Positions 7,471 through 14,989 of a stretch of DNA of 64,000 nt are shown piece by piece. The DNA lies in the NCBI RefSeq assembly GCF_042670205.1, contig NZ_JBHUWD010000020.1, positions 1-64,000 on the forward strand. The letters are read 5' to 3'. Source of the stretch: Luteimicrobium sp042670205. GTDB lineage: Bacteria; Actinomycetota; Actinomycetes; Actinomycetales; Cellulomonadaceae. Both the position numbers and the translations under genes were made by a program. Under the pieces are notes generated by a model. The model was not told the DNA's origin, ran no database searches, and was given only the letters and a program-made list of their open reading frames with translations. Within the stretch, counting starts at the first letter, position 1. Each line of letters starts with the position of its first letter.

Positions 7471-8286
7471 ATGTCCGAGCCCCGCACGCCCGAGCAGGGC
7501 TCCGCCATCCGCCGCACGCCCACGTCCGACGACACCGCGACGATCACGCTGTCCGTCGACTGCGGCGGAAGCGGGATCAAGGCCGCGGTGCTGGACGCCG
7601 CCGGCACGGCCCACGCGGAGCCCGTCCGCGTCCCGACGCCGTACCCGCTCCCGCCCGAGCGCCTCGTCGACACCATCGCGGAGATCGCCGCGTCCCTGCC
7701 GCCCGCCCAGCGCGTCACCGTCGGGCTGCCCGGGATGATCCGGCGCGGCGTCGTCGTGCACACGCCCCACTACATCCGGCCCCGCGGACCGCGCACGCCC
7801 GTCTCCCCCGAGCTGGCCGACGCCTGGCGCAGCATGGACGTCCGGGCCGCGGTGGGCGAGCGCCTCGGGCTGCCGGCGCTCGTCCTCAACGACGCCGAGG
7901 TGCACGGAGCCGGTGTGATCGCCGCGTCCGGGCTCGAGCTCGTCCTGACGCTGGGCACGGGGCTGGGCTCGGCCCTGTTCCTGGGCGGCGCGCTGTCGCC
8001 GCACCTCGAGTGGTCGCACGCTCCCGTCCGCCCCCGCACCACCTACGACGAGTACGTCGGCGAGCCGGAGCGCCGCCGCCTCGGCAACGCCCTGTGGTCA
8101 CGTCGTGTGCTGCGGGTCGTCGAGGGCCTGCGCCCGGTGTTCTGGTGGGACCGGCTCTACCTCGGCGGCGGGAACGCCCGGCAGATCACCCGTGGGGTGC
8201 TGGACCGGCTCGGCGACGACGTCGTGGTCGTGCCCAACTCGGCGGCGCTCGTCGGCGGCGCGCGGGCCTGGTCGCTGCCGCACTGA
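7471..8286 (+). CDS. ppgK: ROK-family kinase resembling polyphosphate glucokinase
   Basis: A 271-aa cytosolic sugar kinase. The phosphate-binding motif SVDCGGSGIKAAVLD is at residues 28-42, a second glycine-rich motif TLGTGLGSALFLGGAL follows the middle, and DRLYLGGGNARQI lies near the C-terminus. This combination and length match actinobacterial polyphosphate/ATP-glucokinases, which phosphorylate glucose at the expense of polyphosphate. The segment after the sugar-binding loop (EWSHAPVRPRTTYDEYVGE) diverges from typical PPGK, so substrate and phosphate donor are uncertain. The ATG at 7471 matches the predicted transcription start. An open frame continues upstream antisense to truA but is not coding. 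Confidence 0.78.
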   Translation: MSEPRTPEQGSAIRRTPTSDDTATITLSVDCGGSGIKAAVLDAAGTAHAEPVRVPTPYPLPPERLVDTIAEIAASLPPAQRVTVGLPGMIRRGVVVHTPHYIRPRGPRTPVSPELADAWRSMDVRAAVGERLGLPALVLNDAEVHGAGVIAASGLELVLTLGTGLGSALFLGGALSPHLEWSHAPVRPRTTYDEYVGEPERRRLGNALWSRRVLRVVEGLRPVFWWDRLYLGGGNARQITRGVLDRLGDDVVVVPNSAALVGGARAWSLPH

Positions 8287-8304
8287 CCCGCCGACCGGCG
8301 AGGG

Positions 8305-8811
8305 TCAGCCCACGGCCGCCTCGTACGTCGCGGTCACCTTCGACGCCTCGCCCTCCTCGTCGAGCAGGCGGTCGCCGGTGATCGGGAGGAGCTGATGCTT
8401 CGCACCGCGGCTCGCGAAGAAGTAGGTCTTCCCGACTTCCAAGAGTCTGTCGCCTTCGAACGTGTAGACGGCGTTCTCGCTCTCGTCGAAGCCGCCCTCC
8501 TGCACGACGTCGATCGTCCCCTTCTCATCCCCCTTGATCGAACTCGCAACCTCGACAGTGAAGGTCGCCTTCGGCATCGGGTCGTCGGACTCTACGTCGC
8601 CCGCCGACACAACCTTGCCGATGAAGATGTCGTCCATCCGGCCCGCGACGACTTCTGGGTCTCTGATGTCGAAGGCCCAGCTCGCGTGGACGACCTCCGT
8701 TCGGGGCTCGCCGCGGTCCCCGGGCGCGCAGCCACTCAGAGCGGCGACGCCCGCAATCACCCCCACCGCGGGGAGCCCGAGTCGAAAAGGCGTTCGTGAT
8801 GGCATCGTCAT
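8305..8811 (-). CDS. Small lipoprotein coupled to the metalloprotease gene
   Basis: A predicted lipoprotein of about 168 aa. An N-terminal hydrophobic segment ends in the lipobox ALSGC, and the mature protein is beta-rich with the pattern DDIFIGKVVSAGDV...FTVEVASSIKGDEKGTIDVVQEGG. That pattern resembles OB-like/NTR (TIMP-type) domains, but this is a resemblance only, and the CxC of true TIMPs is missing. The start chosen (8811) overlaps the metalloprotease stop codon as ATGA; alternative ATGs lie at 8817 and 8805. Base composition is less GC-extreme than in its neighbours. It may anchor, assist or inhibit the protease. Confidence 0.7.
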   Translation of the reverse strand: MTMPSRTPFRLGLPAVGVIAGVAALSGCAPGDRGEPRTEVVHASWAFDIRDPEVVAGRMDDIFIGKVVSAGDVESDDPMPKATFTVEVASSIKGDEKGTIDVVQEGGFDESENAVYTFEGDRLLEVGKTYFFASRGAKHQLLPITGDRLLDEEGEASKVTATYEAAVG

Positions 8812-9326
8812 CCCCAAAGGCTCGCGTAGTCGGACTTGTCGTGCGCCTGCGGCGTGGTGTAGCCCGTCGCGGTCGCGTGGTCGTACATGATCGCGTGCCA
8901 GCTCGTCGACGTGTGGTCCGCGAGACCCAGCGCATGGCCGAGCTCGTGCGTCGCCACAGCCTTGCGCTGGTCGTACGTGTAGCCATCGAAGTAGGCGCTG
9001 TTGAAGTAGATCTCGTCAGCGCCGGCGTCATTCTTGTAGAGCCCGTCCCAGTCCGCCCCGTCCTCGTAGCGGTCTTGGACCTGGAGGTCGGCGTTAGTCA
9101 GCGCTCCGTCGGGCTTGAAGTCCACCGATCCGACAGCGTTCCAGGCGTCGAGTGCCCACCGCAGGGTGCCGTCGTAGACCGTCTCGTTCTCGTATCGCAC
9201 CTCGCCGCCGTCCACAGAGTCGTAGCCGTTGACGTGCGCGGCATATGACGGTGCAGCGGTCGCCGCGACAACGCCGCAGGTCACCACGGCAAGGAGGGCG
9301 CTTCGTCGCGCTCTTCGAGCGTTCAT
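8808..9326 (-). CDS. Secreted zinc metalloprotease (matrixin/snapalysin-like)
   Basis: A 172-aa secreted protease. Residues 1-30 form a signal peptide with an Ala-rich end (AAPSYAA). The zinc site is HELGHALGLADH (127-138): His127 and His131 bind zinc, Glu128 is the base, and Asp137 or His138 is the third ligand. The Asp option would follow the snapalysin pattern HExxHxxGxxD. The Met-turn is IMYDH (Met147). The start at 9326 was chosen because the signal peptide begins there. It is followed by a lipoprotein gene with a four-base overlap. Substrate unknown. Composition is less GC-rich than its surroundings, suggesting acquisition. Confidence 0.82.
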   Translation of the reverse strand: MNARRARRSALLAVVTCGVVAATAAPSYAAHVNGYDSVDGGEVRYENETVYDGTLRWALDAWNAVGSVDFKPDGALTNADLQVQDRYEDGADWDGLYKNDAGADEIYFNSAYFDGYTYDQRKAVATHELGHALGLADHTSTSWHAIMYDHATATGYTTPQAHDKSDYASLWG

Positions 9327-9383
9327 CGGGGGTGATAACAGACCTCGGCCACCCGCATCGCCCCGTTCGGCCGACCCCACGGA

Positions 9384-9884
9384 TCAGGCGGCGACGAGCT
9401 GCGCCCGGTGCTGCACGACGAGGCCCTGGATGCCCAGGACGACGCCCAGGTACAGCACGAGCGACACCGACCCGAGACCGGCCAGCGGGTGCGACACGTG
9501 GTCGATCGCGACGTCGATCCCCAGGTGCGCGGCGATCGCGACGAGCCACAGCAGCACCGTCAGCGCGGTCCCCTGCCGGACGACGGTGCCGTCCGTGTCG
9601 CGCCACACGCGCATCTGGTAGCCGCGCACGGCGGCCAGCGCTCCCCCGACGACGACGCCGAGCACGAGCAGCGCGACCACGCCCACCGGCACGCCCGACG
9701 ACGGCGCGGCGTCCCGGACGAACGACGCCGTCTCGTACGGGCCGACCGCGGCGAGGATCACGGGAACCCGGAAGGACGACGGGGTGACGGGCCGCTTCTG
9801 CACCTGCCGCGACAGGACCCACGCGAGGACGAGAAGGCCCAGGACGACGTTGACGGCGACGCTCGCGTCGGAGGTGTTGATCAT
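9384..9884 (-). CDS. Four-helix integral membrane protein of unknown function
   Basis: 166 aa with four hydrophobic segments (about residues 9-25, 67-90, 107-127 and 141-160) and a short basic segment after the first helix (SRQVQKRPVTPSSF). The pattern resembles DUF1453/CcdC-like small membrane proteins, but I cannot assign a family firmly. The stop codon lies just upstream of the metalloprotease start, so the three genes might be transcribed together. It is divergent from the FAD oxidase gene. Confidence 0.65.
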   Translation of the reverse strand: MINTSDASVAVNVVLGLLVLAWVLSRQVQKRPVTPSSFRVPVILAAVGPYETASFVRDAAPSSGVPVGVVALLVLGVVVGGALAAVRGYQMRVWRDTDGTVVRQGTALTVLLWLVAIAAHLGIDVAIDHVSHPLAGLGSVSLVLYLGVVLGIQGLVVQHRAQLVAA

Positions 9885-9942
9885 GGCTCCAGCCTCGTCC
9901 GCGGCCGGGCGACGCGGCAGGGCCGCGCGTCACAGGAGGCGC

Positions 9943-9956
9943 ATGACATCCGTCAT
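9943..9956. promoter_or_regulatory. Small palindrome in the divergent intergenic region
   Basis: ATGAC-ATCC-GTCAT between the divergent membrane-protein gene and the FAD oxidase gene. Its position between two starts would suit a regulator operator, but one short palindrome is weak evidence. Confidence 0.25.
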
Positions 9957-10019
9957 CGCCGCGGACGACGGTTCCCCGCACGGCTTGAGCCGTGCGCCGA
10001 CGACCGCGATGCTGGGGCG

Positions 10020-11213
10020 ATGACCAGCAGCATCGCCGTCGTCGGCGGCGGGATCGTGGGTGTCGCGCTCGCCCGTGCGCTCGCCCTCCGGGGCGTCGAC
10101 GTGACGGTGGTCGAGAAGGAGGCCCGGCTCGCGCTCCACCAGACGGGTCACAACTCCGGCGTCGTCCACGCGGGGCTCTACTACGCACCCGGCTCGCTCA
10201 AGGCGACGCTGTGCACCGCGGGGCGCACGGCGCTCCGCGACTACTGCCGCGAGAAGGACCTGCCCTACCGCGAGCTCGGCAAGCTCGTCGTCGCCGTCGA
10301 CGAGGGCGAGCTCGGTGCCCTCGCGGAGATCGAGCGCCGGGCGCGCGCGAACGGCGTCCCCGAGCTGCGCCGGCTCGACGAGCCCGCCGCGCTCCGGGAC
10401 CTCGAGCCGCACGTCGCCGGGGTCGCCGCGGTCCACTCGCCGCGGACGGCCGTCGTCGACTACGCGGCCGTGACCGAGGCGATGGCCCAGGACCTCCGTG
10501 CTGCAGGCGGGCGGGTGGTCCTCGGGCACGAGGTCACGGGGCTCGGCGTGACCGACGGTGGCCGGGCCCGGCTCGTCGCAGGCGGGCTCGAGGAGACCTT
10601 CGACCGCGTCGTCGTCTGCGCGGGCCTGCAGTCCGACGTCGTCGCGCGCCTCGTGGGCGCCGACCCCTCGCCACGGATCCTGCCCTTCCGGGGCGAGTAC
10701 TGGACCCTCGCGCCCGAACGCGCGTCCCTGGTGCGCGGGATGGTCTACCCCGTCCCCGACCCGCGGTTCCCGTTTCTCGGCGTGCACTTCACGCGCGGCG
10801 TGTACGACGCCGTCCACGTCGGCCCCAACGCGGTGCCCGCGCTGCGCCGCGAGGGCTACGGGTGGTCGCAGGTCTCGGTGCGCGACACGTGGGGCTCGCT
10901 GACCTGGCCCGGTGCATGGCCGCTCGCCCGCCGCCACTGGCGCATGGGCGTCGACGAGGTGGGCGGCTCCCTGCTCAAACCGCTCTACTACCGTCGGGCC
11001 CGCCGGTTCGTGCCGGAGCTGCGTCCGTCGGACCTGGCGGAGCGCGCCGCGCCCGGTGTCCGCGCGCAGGCGTGGGCGCGCGACGGTTCGCTCGTCGACG
11101 ACTTCGCCGTCGACCAGGTCGGACCGGTCACGCTGCTGCGGAACGCACCGTCGCCCGCCGCGACGTCGTCGCTGGCGATCGCCGAGCACCTGATCGCCCA
11201 GCATCTCGCCTGA
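10020..11213 (+). CDS. lhgO: FAD-dependent oxidoreductase, L-2-hydroxyglutarate oxidase family
   Basis: A 397-aa flavoenzyme of the DAO superfamily. The Rossmann motif VVGGGIVGVALARALALRG starts at residue 6 and is followed by the acidic VVEKE. HQTGHNSGVVHAGLYY, a hallmark of LhgO/YgaF proteins that oxidise L-2-hydroxyglutarate to 2-oxoglutarate, is present, as is FRGEYW in the substrate domain. The ATG at 10020 gives a standard N-terminus; an open frame further upstream is antisense to the membrane-protein gene. It is a single-gene unit followed by a palindrome. The substrate is inferred from the family. Confidence 0.88.
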   Translation: MTSSIAVVGGGIVGVALARALALRGVDVTVVEKEARLALHQTGHNSGVVHAGLYYAPGSLKATLCTAGRTALRDYCREKDLPYRELGKLVVAVDEGELGALAEIERRARANGVPELRRLDEPAALRDLEPHVAGVAAVHSPRTAVVDYAAVTEAMAQDLRAAGGRVVLGHEVTGLGVTDGGRARLVAGGLEETFDRVVVCAGLQSDVVARLVGADPSPRILPFRGEYWTLAPERASLVRGMVYPVPDPRFPFLGVHFTRGVYDAVHVGPNAVPALRREGYGWSQVSVRDTWGSLTWPGAWPLARRHWRMGVDEVGGSLLKPLYYRRARRFVPELRPSDLAERAAPGVRAQAWARDGSLVDDFAVDQVGPVTLLRNAPSPAATSSLAIAEHLIAQHLA

Positions 11214-11279
11214 CCCGTCGACCGGCCGCTCACCCCGGAGGGCGCCGTCGTCACGCCTGTTGCGACCCTCCACTCGCCC

Positions 11280-11336
11280 TGAGTGCGTCATCCTTGCGCG
11301 AGACGCGCGGCGTCTCGCGCAACAGTGACGCACTCA
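11280..11336. repeat. Interrupted palindrome between convergent genes
   Basis: Outer arms tgagtgcgtca and tgacgcactca and inner arms tgcgcgagacgc and gcgtctcgcgca (loop gcg) are separated by a tcct/acag bulge. It sits between the ends of the plus-strand oxidase gene and minus-strand rplQ, next to the rplQ terminator, and could terminate the oxidase transcript. Its sequence differs from the TGTCAGAA family. Confidence 0.75.
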
Positions 11337-11359
11337 CGCGTGGCGCGGCTGTCGGGACG

Positions 11360-11401
11360 ACGAAGGGGCCCGTTCCGCCGCAGCGGAACAGGCCCCTTCG
11401 T
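11360..11401 (-). terminator. Terminator of the rpoA-rplQ transcript
   Basis: Arms acgaaggggcc and ggccccttcgt enclose a second paired segment gttccgc/gcggaac with one mismatch between them. It lies 16 bases after the rplQ stop codon. Confidence 0.8.
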
Positions 11402-11416
11402 GACGCGGTACGAGGC

Positions 11417-11959
11417 TCAGGCCTCGGACTTCTCCTCGGTCGCCTCGGCGGCCGGGGTCTCCTCGGTCGCCTCGGCGGCCGGGGTCTCCTCGGCTGCCGG
11501 CTTCTCGTCGGCGGCCTTGGTGGCCTTCTTCGCGGCGGGCTTCTTGGCAGCCTTCGTGGTGGCCTTCTCGGCCTCCTTGACGACGGCCTGCTTGGGGCTC
11601 ACGGGCTCGAGGACGAGCTCGATGACCGCCATGGGGGCGTTGTCGCCCTTGCGGTTGCCGACCTTCGTGATGCGCGTGTAGCCGCCCTGGCGCTCCGCCA
11701 TCGTGGGCGCGATCTCCGTGAAGAGCGTGTGGACGACGCTCTTGTCACGGACGACGGTCAGGACGCGACGACGCGCGGCGAGGTCGCCACGCTTCGCGAA
11801 CGTGATGAGGCGCTCGGCGAGGGGGCGCAGGCGCTTGGCCTTCGTCTCCGTCGTGGTGATGCGGCCGTGCTCGAAGAGGCTCGTCGCGAGGTTCGCGAGG
11901 ATGAGGCGCTCGTGAGCCGGGCCACCGCCGAGCCGCGGGCCCTTGGTGGGGGTAGGCAT
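11417..11959 (-). CDS. rplQ: 50S ribosomal protein L17 with acidic C-terminal tail
   Basis: Large-subunit protein near the exit tunnel. The core MPTPTKGPRLGGGPAHERLILANLATSLFEHGRI is canonical. The usual protein ends near residue 125. Here a tail of about 55 residues follows: first Lys/Ala-rich (TKAAKKPAAKKATKAA), then a Glu/Ala/Thr-rich repeat with EETPAAEAT occurring twice. It is the last gene of the alpha operon, after rpoA, with a strong terminator behind. The tail is encoded partly by an exact 27-bp tandem duplication (11431-11484). Confidence 0.97.
   Translation of the reverse strand: MPTPTKGPRLGGGPAHERLILANLATSLFEHGRITTTETKAKRLRPLAERLITFAKRGDLAARRRVLTVVRDKSVVHTLFTEIAPTMAERQGGYTRITKVGNRKGDNAPMAVIELVLEPVSPKQAVVKEAEKATTKAAKKPAAKKATKAADEKPAAEETPAAEATEETPAAEATEEKSEA
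11431..11484. repeat. 27-bp exact tandem duplication inside rplQ
   Basis: Positions 11431-11457 and 11458-11484 are identical and in frame. Each unit encodes nine residues of the acidic EETPAAEAT repeat at the L17 C-terminus. Its perfect identity suggests a recent slippage event or a variable tail length. Confidence 0.9.
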
Positions 11960-12071
11960 GGGTTGTGCTCCTTCGTGGGCTGAGGCCTGGCGGGCCAGTC
12001 CTCAGTGCGGGATGGTGACCCGCGGCGCCGGAGCGCCGCAGGCCAGACTCATCGACTGCTCGGTGGACGTG

Positions 12072-13079
12072 TCAGAAGGTCTGCTCGTCGTCCGTGTACT
12101 CGTCGTCGCCGTAGTACTGCGCGGCGGTCGGGTCGAAGTCCAGCGGCGAGTCCTTGAGCGACAGGCCGAGCTTCCCGAGCTTCTCGGTGACCTCGGTGAT
12201 CGACTTGGCGCCGAAGTTCCGGATGTCGAGAAGGTCGGCCTCGCTGCGCGCCACGAGCTCACCCACGGTGTGGATGCCCTCGCGCTTGAGGCAGTTGTAC
12301 GAGCGGATCGAGAGGTTGAGCTCCTCGATCGGCAGCGCCAGGTCCGCGGCCAGGGCCGCGTCCGTCGGCGACGGGCCGATCTCGATGCCCTCGGCCTCGA
12401 CGTTCAGCTCGCGGGCGAGGCCGAAGAGCTCGGTGAGCGTCCGGCCGGCCGAGGCGAGCGCGTCGCGCGGCGAGATCGCCGGCTTCGTCTCGACGTCGAC
12501 GACGAGCTTGTCGAAGTCCGTGCGCTGCTCGACACGGGTCGCCTCGACCTTGTACGTGACCTTGAGCACCGGCGAGTAGATCGAGTCGACCGGGATGCGG
12601 CCGATCTCCGAGTCGTACGCCTTGTTCTGCGCGGCGGAGACGTAGCCACGGCCACGCTCGACCGTGAGCTCGATCTCGAGCTTCGCGGAGTCGTTCAGCG
12701 TCGCGATGTGGAGCTCGGGGTTGTGCACCTCGATGCCCGCCGGCGGGACGATGTCGGCCGCCGTGACCTGGCCGCCGCCCTGCTTGCGCAGGTACATGAC
12801 GACCGGCTCGTCGTTGTCCGAGGACACGACCAGGCCCTTGATGTTGAGGATGATCTCGGTGACGTCCTCCTTGACCCCGGGGATCGTCGAGAACTCGTGC
12901 AGCACGCCCTCGATACGGATCGAGGTGACGGCCGCGCCGGGGATCGAGGAGAGCAGCGTGCGACGCAGCGAGTTGCCGAGCGTGTAGCCGAAGCCGGGCT
13001 CGAGCGGCTCGATCGAGAAGCGGGAACGGTGCTCCGAGATGACCTCTTCGGTCAGGGTGGGGCGCTGTGCGATGAGCAC
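12072..13079 (-). CDS. rpoA: DNA-directed RNA polymerase subunit alpha
   Basis: A 335-aa alpha subunit. The N-terminal dimerisation domain (GFGYTLGNSLRRTLLSSIPGAAV) is followed by the C-terminal domain with ELNLSIRSYNCLKREGIHTVGELVARSEADLLDIRNFG, which contacts promoter UP elements and activators. The acidic end (YYGDDEYTDDEQTF) is typical of actinobacteria. It lies between rpsK and rplQ. rpsD, which sits between rpsK and rpoA in mycobacteria and E. coli, is absent here. Confidence 0.99.
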   Translation of the reverse strand: MLIAQRPTLTEEVISEHRSRFSIEPLEPGFGYTLGNSLRRTLLSSIPGAAVTSIRIEGVLHEFSTIPGVKEDVTEIILNIKGLVVSSDNDEPVVMYLRKQGGGQVTAADIVPPAGIEVHNPELHIATLNDSAKLEIELTVERGRGYVSAAQNKAYDSEIGRIPVDSIYSPVLKVTYKVEATRVEQRTDFDKLVVDVETKPAISPRDALASAGRTLTELFGLARELNVEAEGIEIGPSPTDAALAADLALPIEELNLSIRSYNCLKREGIHTVGELVARSEADLLDIRNFGAKSITEVTEKLGKLGLSLKDSPLDFDPTAAQYYGDDEYTDDEQTF

Positions 13080-13153
13080 TGGTGGGTTCCTTTCGGTGTG
13101 CGTCCGCCATATGACGCATCACGGTGAGGGTGCAGGTGCGCGCCCGGCGCGGG

Positions 13154-13228
13154 GAGCCGGAGCCCGAGGGCTCCGGCTCGACCGCGTCCGGACGCACGGT
13201 GCCGCGGGGCGCGTGAGCGCCCCGCGGC
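13154..13228 (-). terminator. Two hairpins in the rpsK-rpoA gap
   Basis: A perfect 12-bp hairpin (13201-13228, arms gccgcggggcgc and gcgccccgcggc, loop gtga) stands 11 bases after rpsK, and a second (13154-13179, gagccggagccc/ggctccggctc) lies closer to rpoA. They could act as a partial terminator, or as a processing or stabilising element, between rpsK and rpoA. Confidence 0.5.
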
Positions 13229-13239
13229 GACGAGCGAGG

Positions 13240-13644
13240 TCAGACGCGGCGGCGCTTCGGCGGGCGGCACCCGTTGTGCGCCTGCGGGGTCACGTCCTGG
13301 ATCGAGCCGACCTCGAGGCCGGCCGACTGCAGCGAGCGGATCGCCGTCTCGCGACCCGAGCCCGGGCCCTTGACGAAGACGTCGACCTTCTTGACGCCGT
13401 GCTCGGCCGCCTTGCGGGCCGCGGCCTCGGCGGCCATGCCGGCCGCGTAGGGGGTCGACTTGCGCGAGCCCTTGAAGCCGACGTCGCCGCCGGAGGCCCA
13501 CGAGATCACGGCGCCCGACGGGTCCGTGATCGAGACGATCGTGTTGTTGAAGGTGCTCTTGATGTGCGCCTGGCCGAGCGGGACGTTCTTCTTGTCCTTG
13601 CGGCGCGGCTTGCGGCCGGCGGCGGCGCGAGTCTTGGGAGGCAT
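13240..13644 (-). CDS. rpsK: 30S ribosomal protein S11
   Basis: Platform protein of the small subunit, 134 aa. The conserved IKSTFNNTIVSITDPSGAVISWASGG and the C-terminal DVTPQAHNGCRPPKRRRV are intact. It has the basic N-terminal extension MPPKTRAAAGRKPRRKDKKNV usual in actinobacteria. It follows rpsM by about 100 bases. Two hairpins separate it from rpoA. Confidence 0.98.
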   Translation of the reverse strand: MPPKTRAAAGRKPRRKDKKNVPLGQAHIKSTFNNTIVSITDPSGAVISWASGGDVGFKGSRKSTPYAAGMAAEAAARKAAEHGVKKVDVFVKGPGSGRETAIRSLQSAGLEVGSIQDVTPQAHNGCRPPKRRRV

Positions 13645-13746
13645 GTCCTGGGATTCTCCTGGGGTGAGGTGTTCGGACCGGCGGACCGTCGACGTGCGCC
13701 GGCCGACAGGGTCGGCGCGACGGACGGGTCCGGCACGGACTGCTGG

Positions 13747-14121
13747 TTAGCGGGCCTTCTTCTTACCGGCCACGGTGCGCTTGGGACCCTTGCGGGTACG
13801 CGCGTTGGTCTTGGTGCGCTGACCGCGGACGGGAAGGCCACGACGGTGGCGCAGCCCCTGGTAGGTGCCGATCTCCACCTTGCGGCGGATGTCGGCCGCC
13901 ACCTCACGGCGGAGGTCACCCTCGAGCTTGTAGTTGCCCTCGAGGTAGTCACGGAGCGCGACGAGCTCGGCGTCGCCGAGGTCCTTCACGCGAAGATCCG
14001 GGTTGATCCCGGTCGCGGCCAGCGTCTGCTGGGCGCGGGTACGGCCGACGCCGTAGATGTAGGTGAGCGCAACCTCGAGGCGCTTGTCGCGCGGGAGGTC
14101 GACGCCGACGAGACGTGCCAT
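13747..14121 (-). CDS. rpsM: 30S ribosomal protein S13
   Basis: Head protein contacting the P-site tRNA and L5, 124 aa. The start MARLVGVDLPRDKRLEVALTYIYGVG (ATG at 14121) is canonical. An upstream ATG in frame would add 14 unrelated residues. The Lys/Arg-rich tail TRKGPKRTVAGKKKAR is typical. It follows infA and rpmJ at the head of the alpha operon. The gap to rpmJ is 188 bases with a short gtccgg/ccggac stem. Confidence 0.98.
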   Translation of the reverse strand: MARLVGVDLPRDKRLEVALTYIYGVGRTRAQQTLAATGINPDLRVKDLGDAELVALRDYLEGNYKLEGDLRREVAADIRRKVEIGTYQGLRHRRGLPVRGQRTKTNARTRKGPKRTVAGKKKAR

Positions 14122-14309
14122 GTGCCTGACGGCTCCTTGTACTTCTTCGGAGGTCTTCCGCACCGCCCTCCCGCTGCCGTCACTGCTGCGGGCCCCGGCC
14201 TCCGACCGGGGGTTCCCCTGTCCGGCTCACCGGACGGGTTCGTGGTGGTACGTCGTGAGCGGGTCGCTCACCGGTGGGTCGAGCGCGCCTCGTCACCGAG
14301 GCGCGGCGC

Positions 14310-14423
14310 TCAGCCCTGGCGCTGCTTGTGACGCGGGTTCTCGCAGATGACCATGACGTTTCCGTGCCGGCGGATCACCTTGCACTTGTCGCAGATCTTC
14401 TTGACGCTCGGGTTGACCTTCAT
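14310..14423 (-). CDS. rpmJ: 50S ribosomal protein L36
   Basis: A 37-aa protein, MKVNPSVKKICDKCKVIRR and onward, ending ENPRHKQRQG. It carries the zinc-binding set of the C+ form: CDKC, then a later Cys and His (ICENPRH). L36 is the smallest large-subunit protein. It lies between infA and rpsM, its usual place. It ends with a TGA read from tca at 14310. Confidence 0.97.
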   Translation of the reverse strand: MKVNPSVKKICDKCKVIRRHGNVMVICENPRHKQRQG

Positions 14424-14499
14424 CGTGTTCCTCCGCCGCCGTACGCATCGCGGCCTGGGCGCGCCCAGGCCTGCCACGACGGCGTCTCGATCGGACGGG

Positions 14500-14721
14500 T
14501 TACTTGTAGCGGTAGACGATGCGACCGCGGGACAGGTCGTACGGGCTCAGCTCGACCACGACCCGGTCCTCGGGGAGGATCCGGATGTAGTGCTGTCGCA
14601 TCTTGCCCGAGATGTGTGCGAGGACCTTGTGCCCGTTGGCCAGCTCCACGCGGAACATCGCGTTCGGCAGGGCTTCGACCACGCTGCCCTCAATCTCGAT
14701 GACGCCGTCCTTCTTCGCCAT
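14500..14721 (-). CDS. infA: Translation initiation factor IF-1
   Basis: A 73-aa OB-fold protein that blocks the ribosomal A site during initiation. MAKKDGVIEIEGSVVEALPN through SPYDLSRGRIVYRYK is almost invariant among actinobacteria. The ATG at 14721 gives the standard N-terminus; an in-frame ATG 54 bases upstream does not belong. It follows map after a 268-base gap that includes a candidate promoter at 14922-14950. Confidence 0.98.
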   Translation of the reverse strand: MAKKDGVIEIEGSVVEALPNAMFRVELANGHKVLAHISGKMRQHYIRILPEDRVVVELSPYDLSRGRIVYRYK

Positions 14722-14921
14722 GTCCTCCGCTAACTCTCGTGTGACTCTTGACCCACGCGGATCGTGGCACGGCACGCGCGCCGGACGTCGACCCAGTGGA
14801 CTGCGCGTGGAGCATCCCGCCGGACCACGGACGGCGGCACCAGCCGGACGTCCGAGGTCGTGGCACGACGCTTCCCGACCTCGCGGTCGACCGGACGCGC
14901 CGTCTCCACACCCAGCCGTCT

Positions 14922-14950
14922 ATCTTACGGCATCGGGCTGCACGAGGGAA
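14922..14950 (-). promoter_or_regulatory. Candidate promoter of infA-rpmJ-rpsM-rpsK-rpoA-rplQ
   Basis: Minus strand: TAAGAT (14922-14927) has a good -10 form. Seventeen bases upstream stands TTCCCT, a poor -35. The 268-base map-infA gap is otherwise featureless, so a promoter for the alpha operon is expected here. This is the best candidate by eye. Confidence 0.35.
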
Positions 14951-14989
14951 ACGCGGGGCAGGTGCGCCACGTCACGCCGGGCGCGCTCG

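Noticed and set aside
11280..11336. Fourth member of the TGTCAGAA palindrome family
   Set aside because: Its arms (gagtgcgtca, tgcgcgagacgc) share no terminal sequence with the family.
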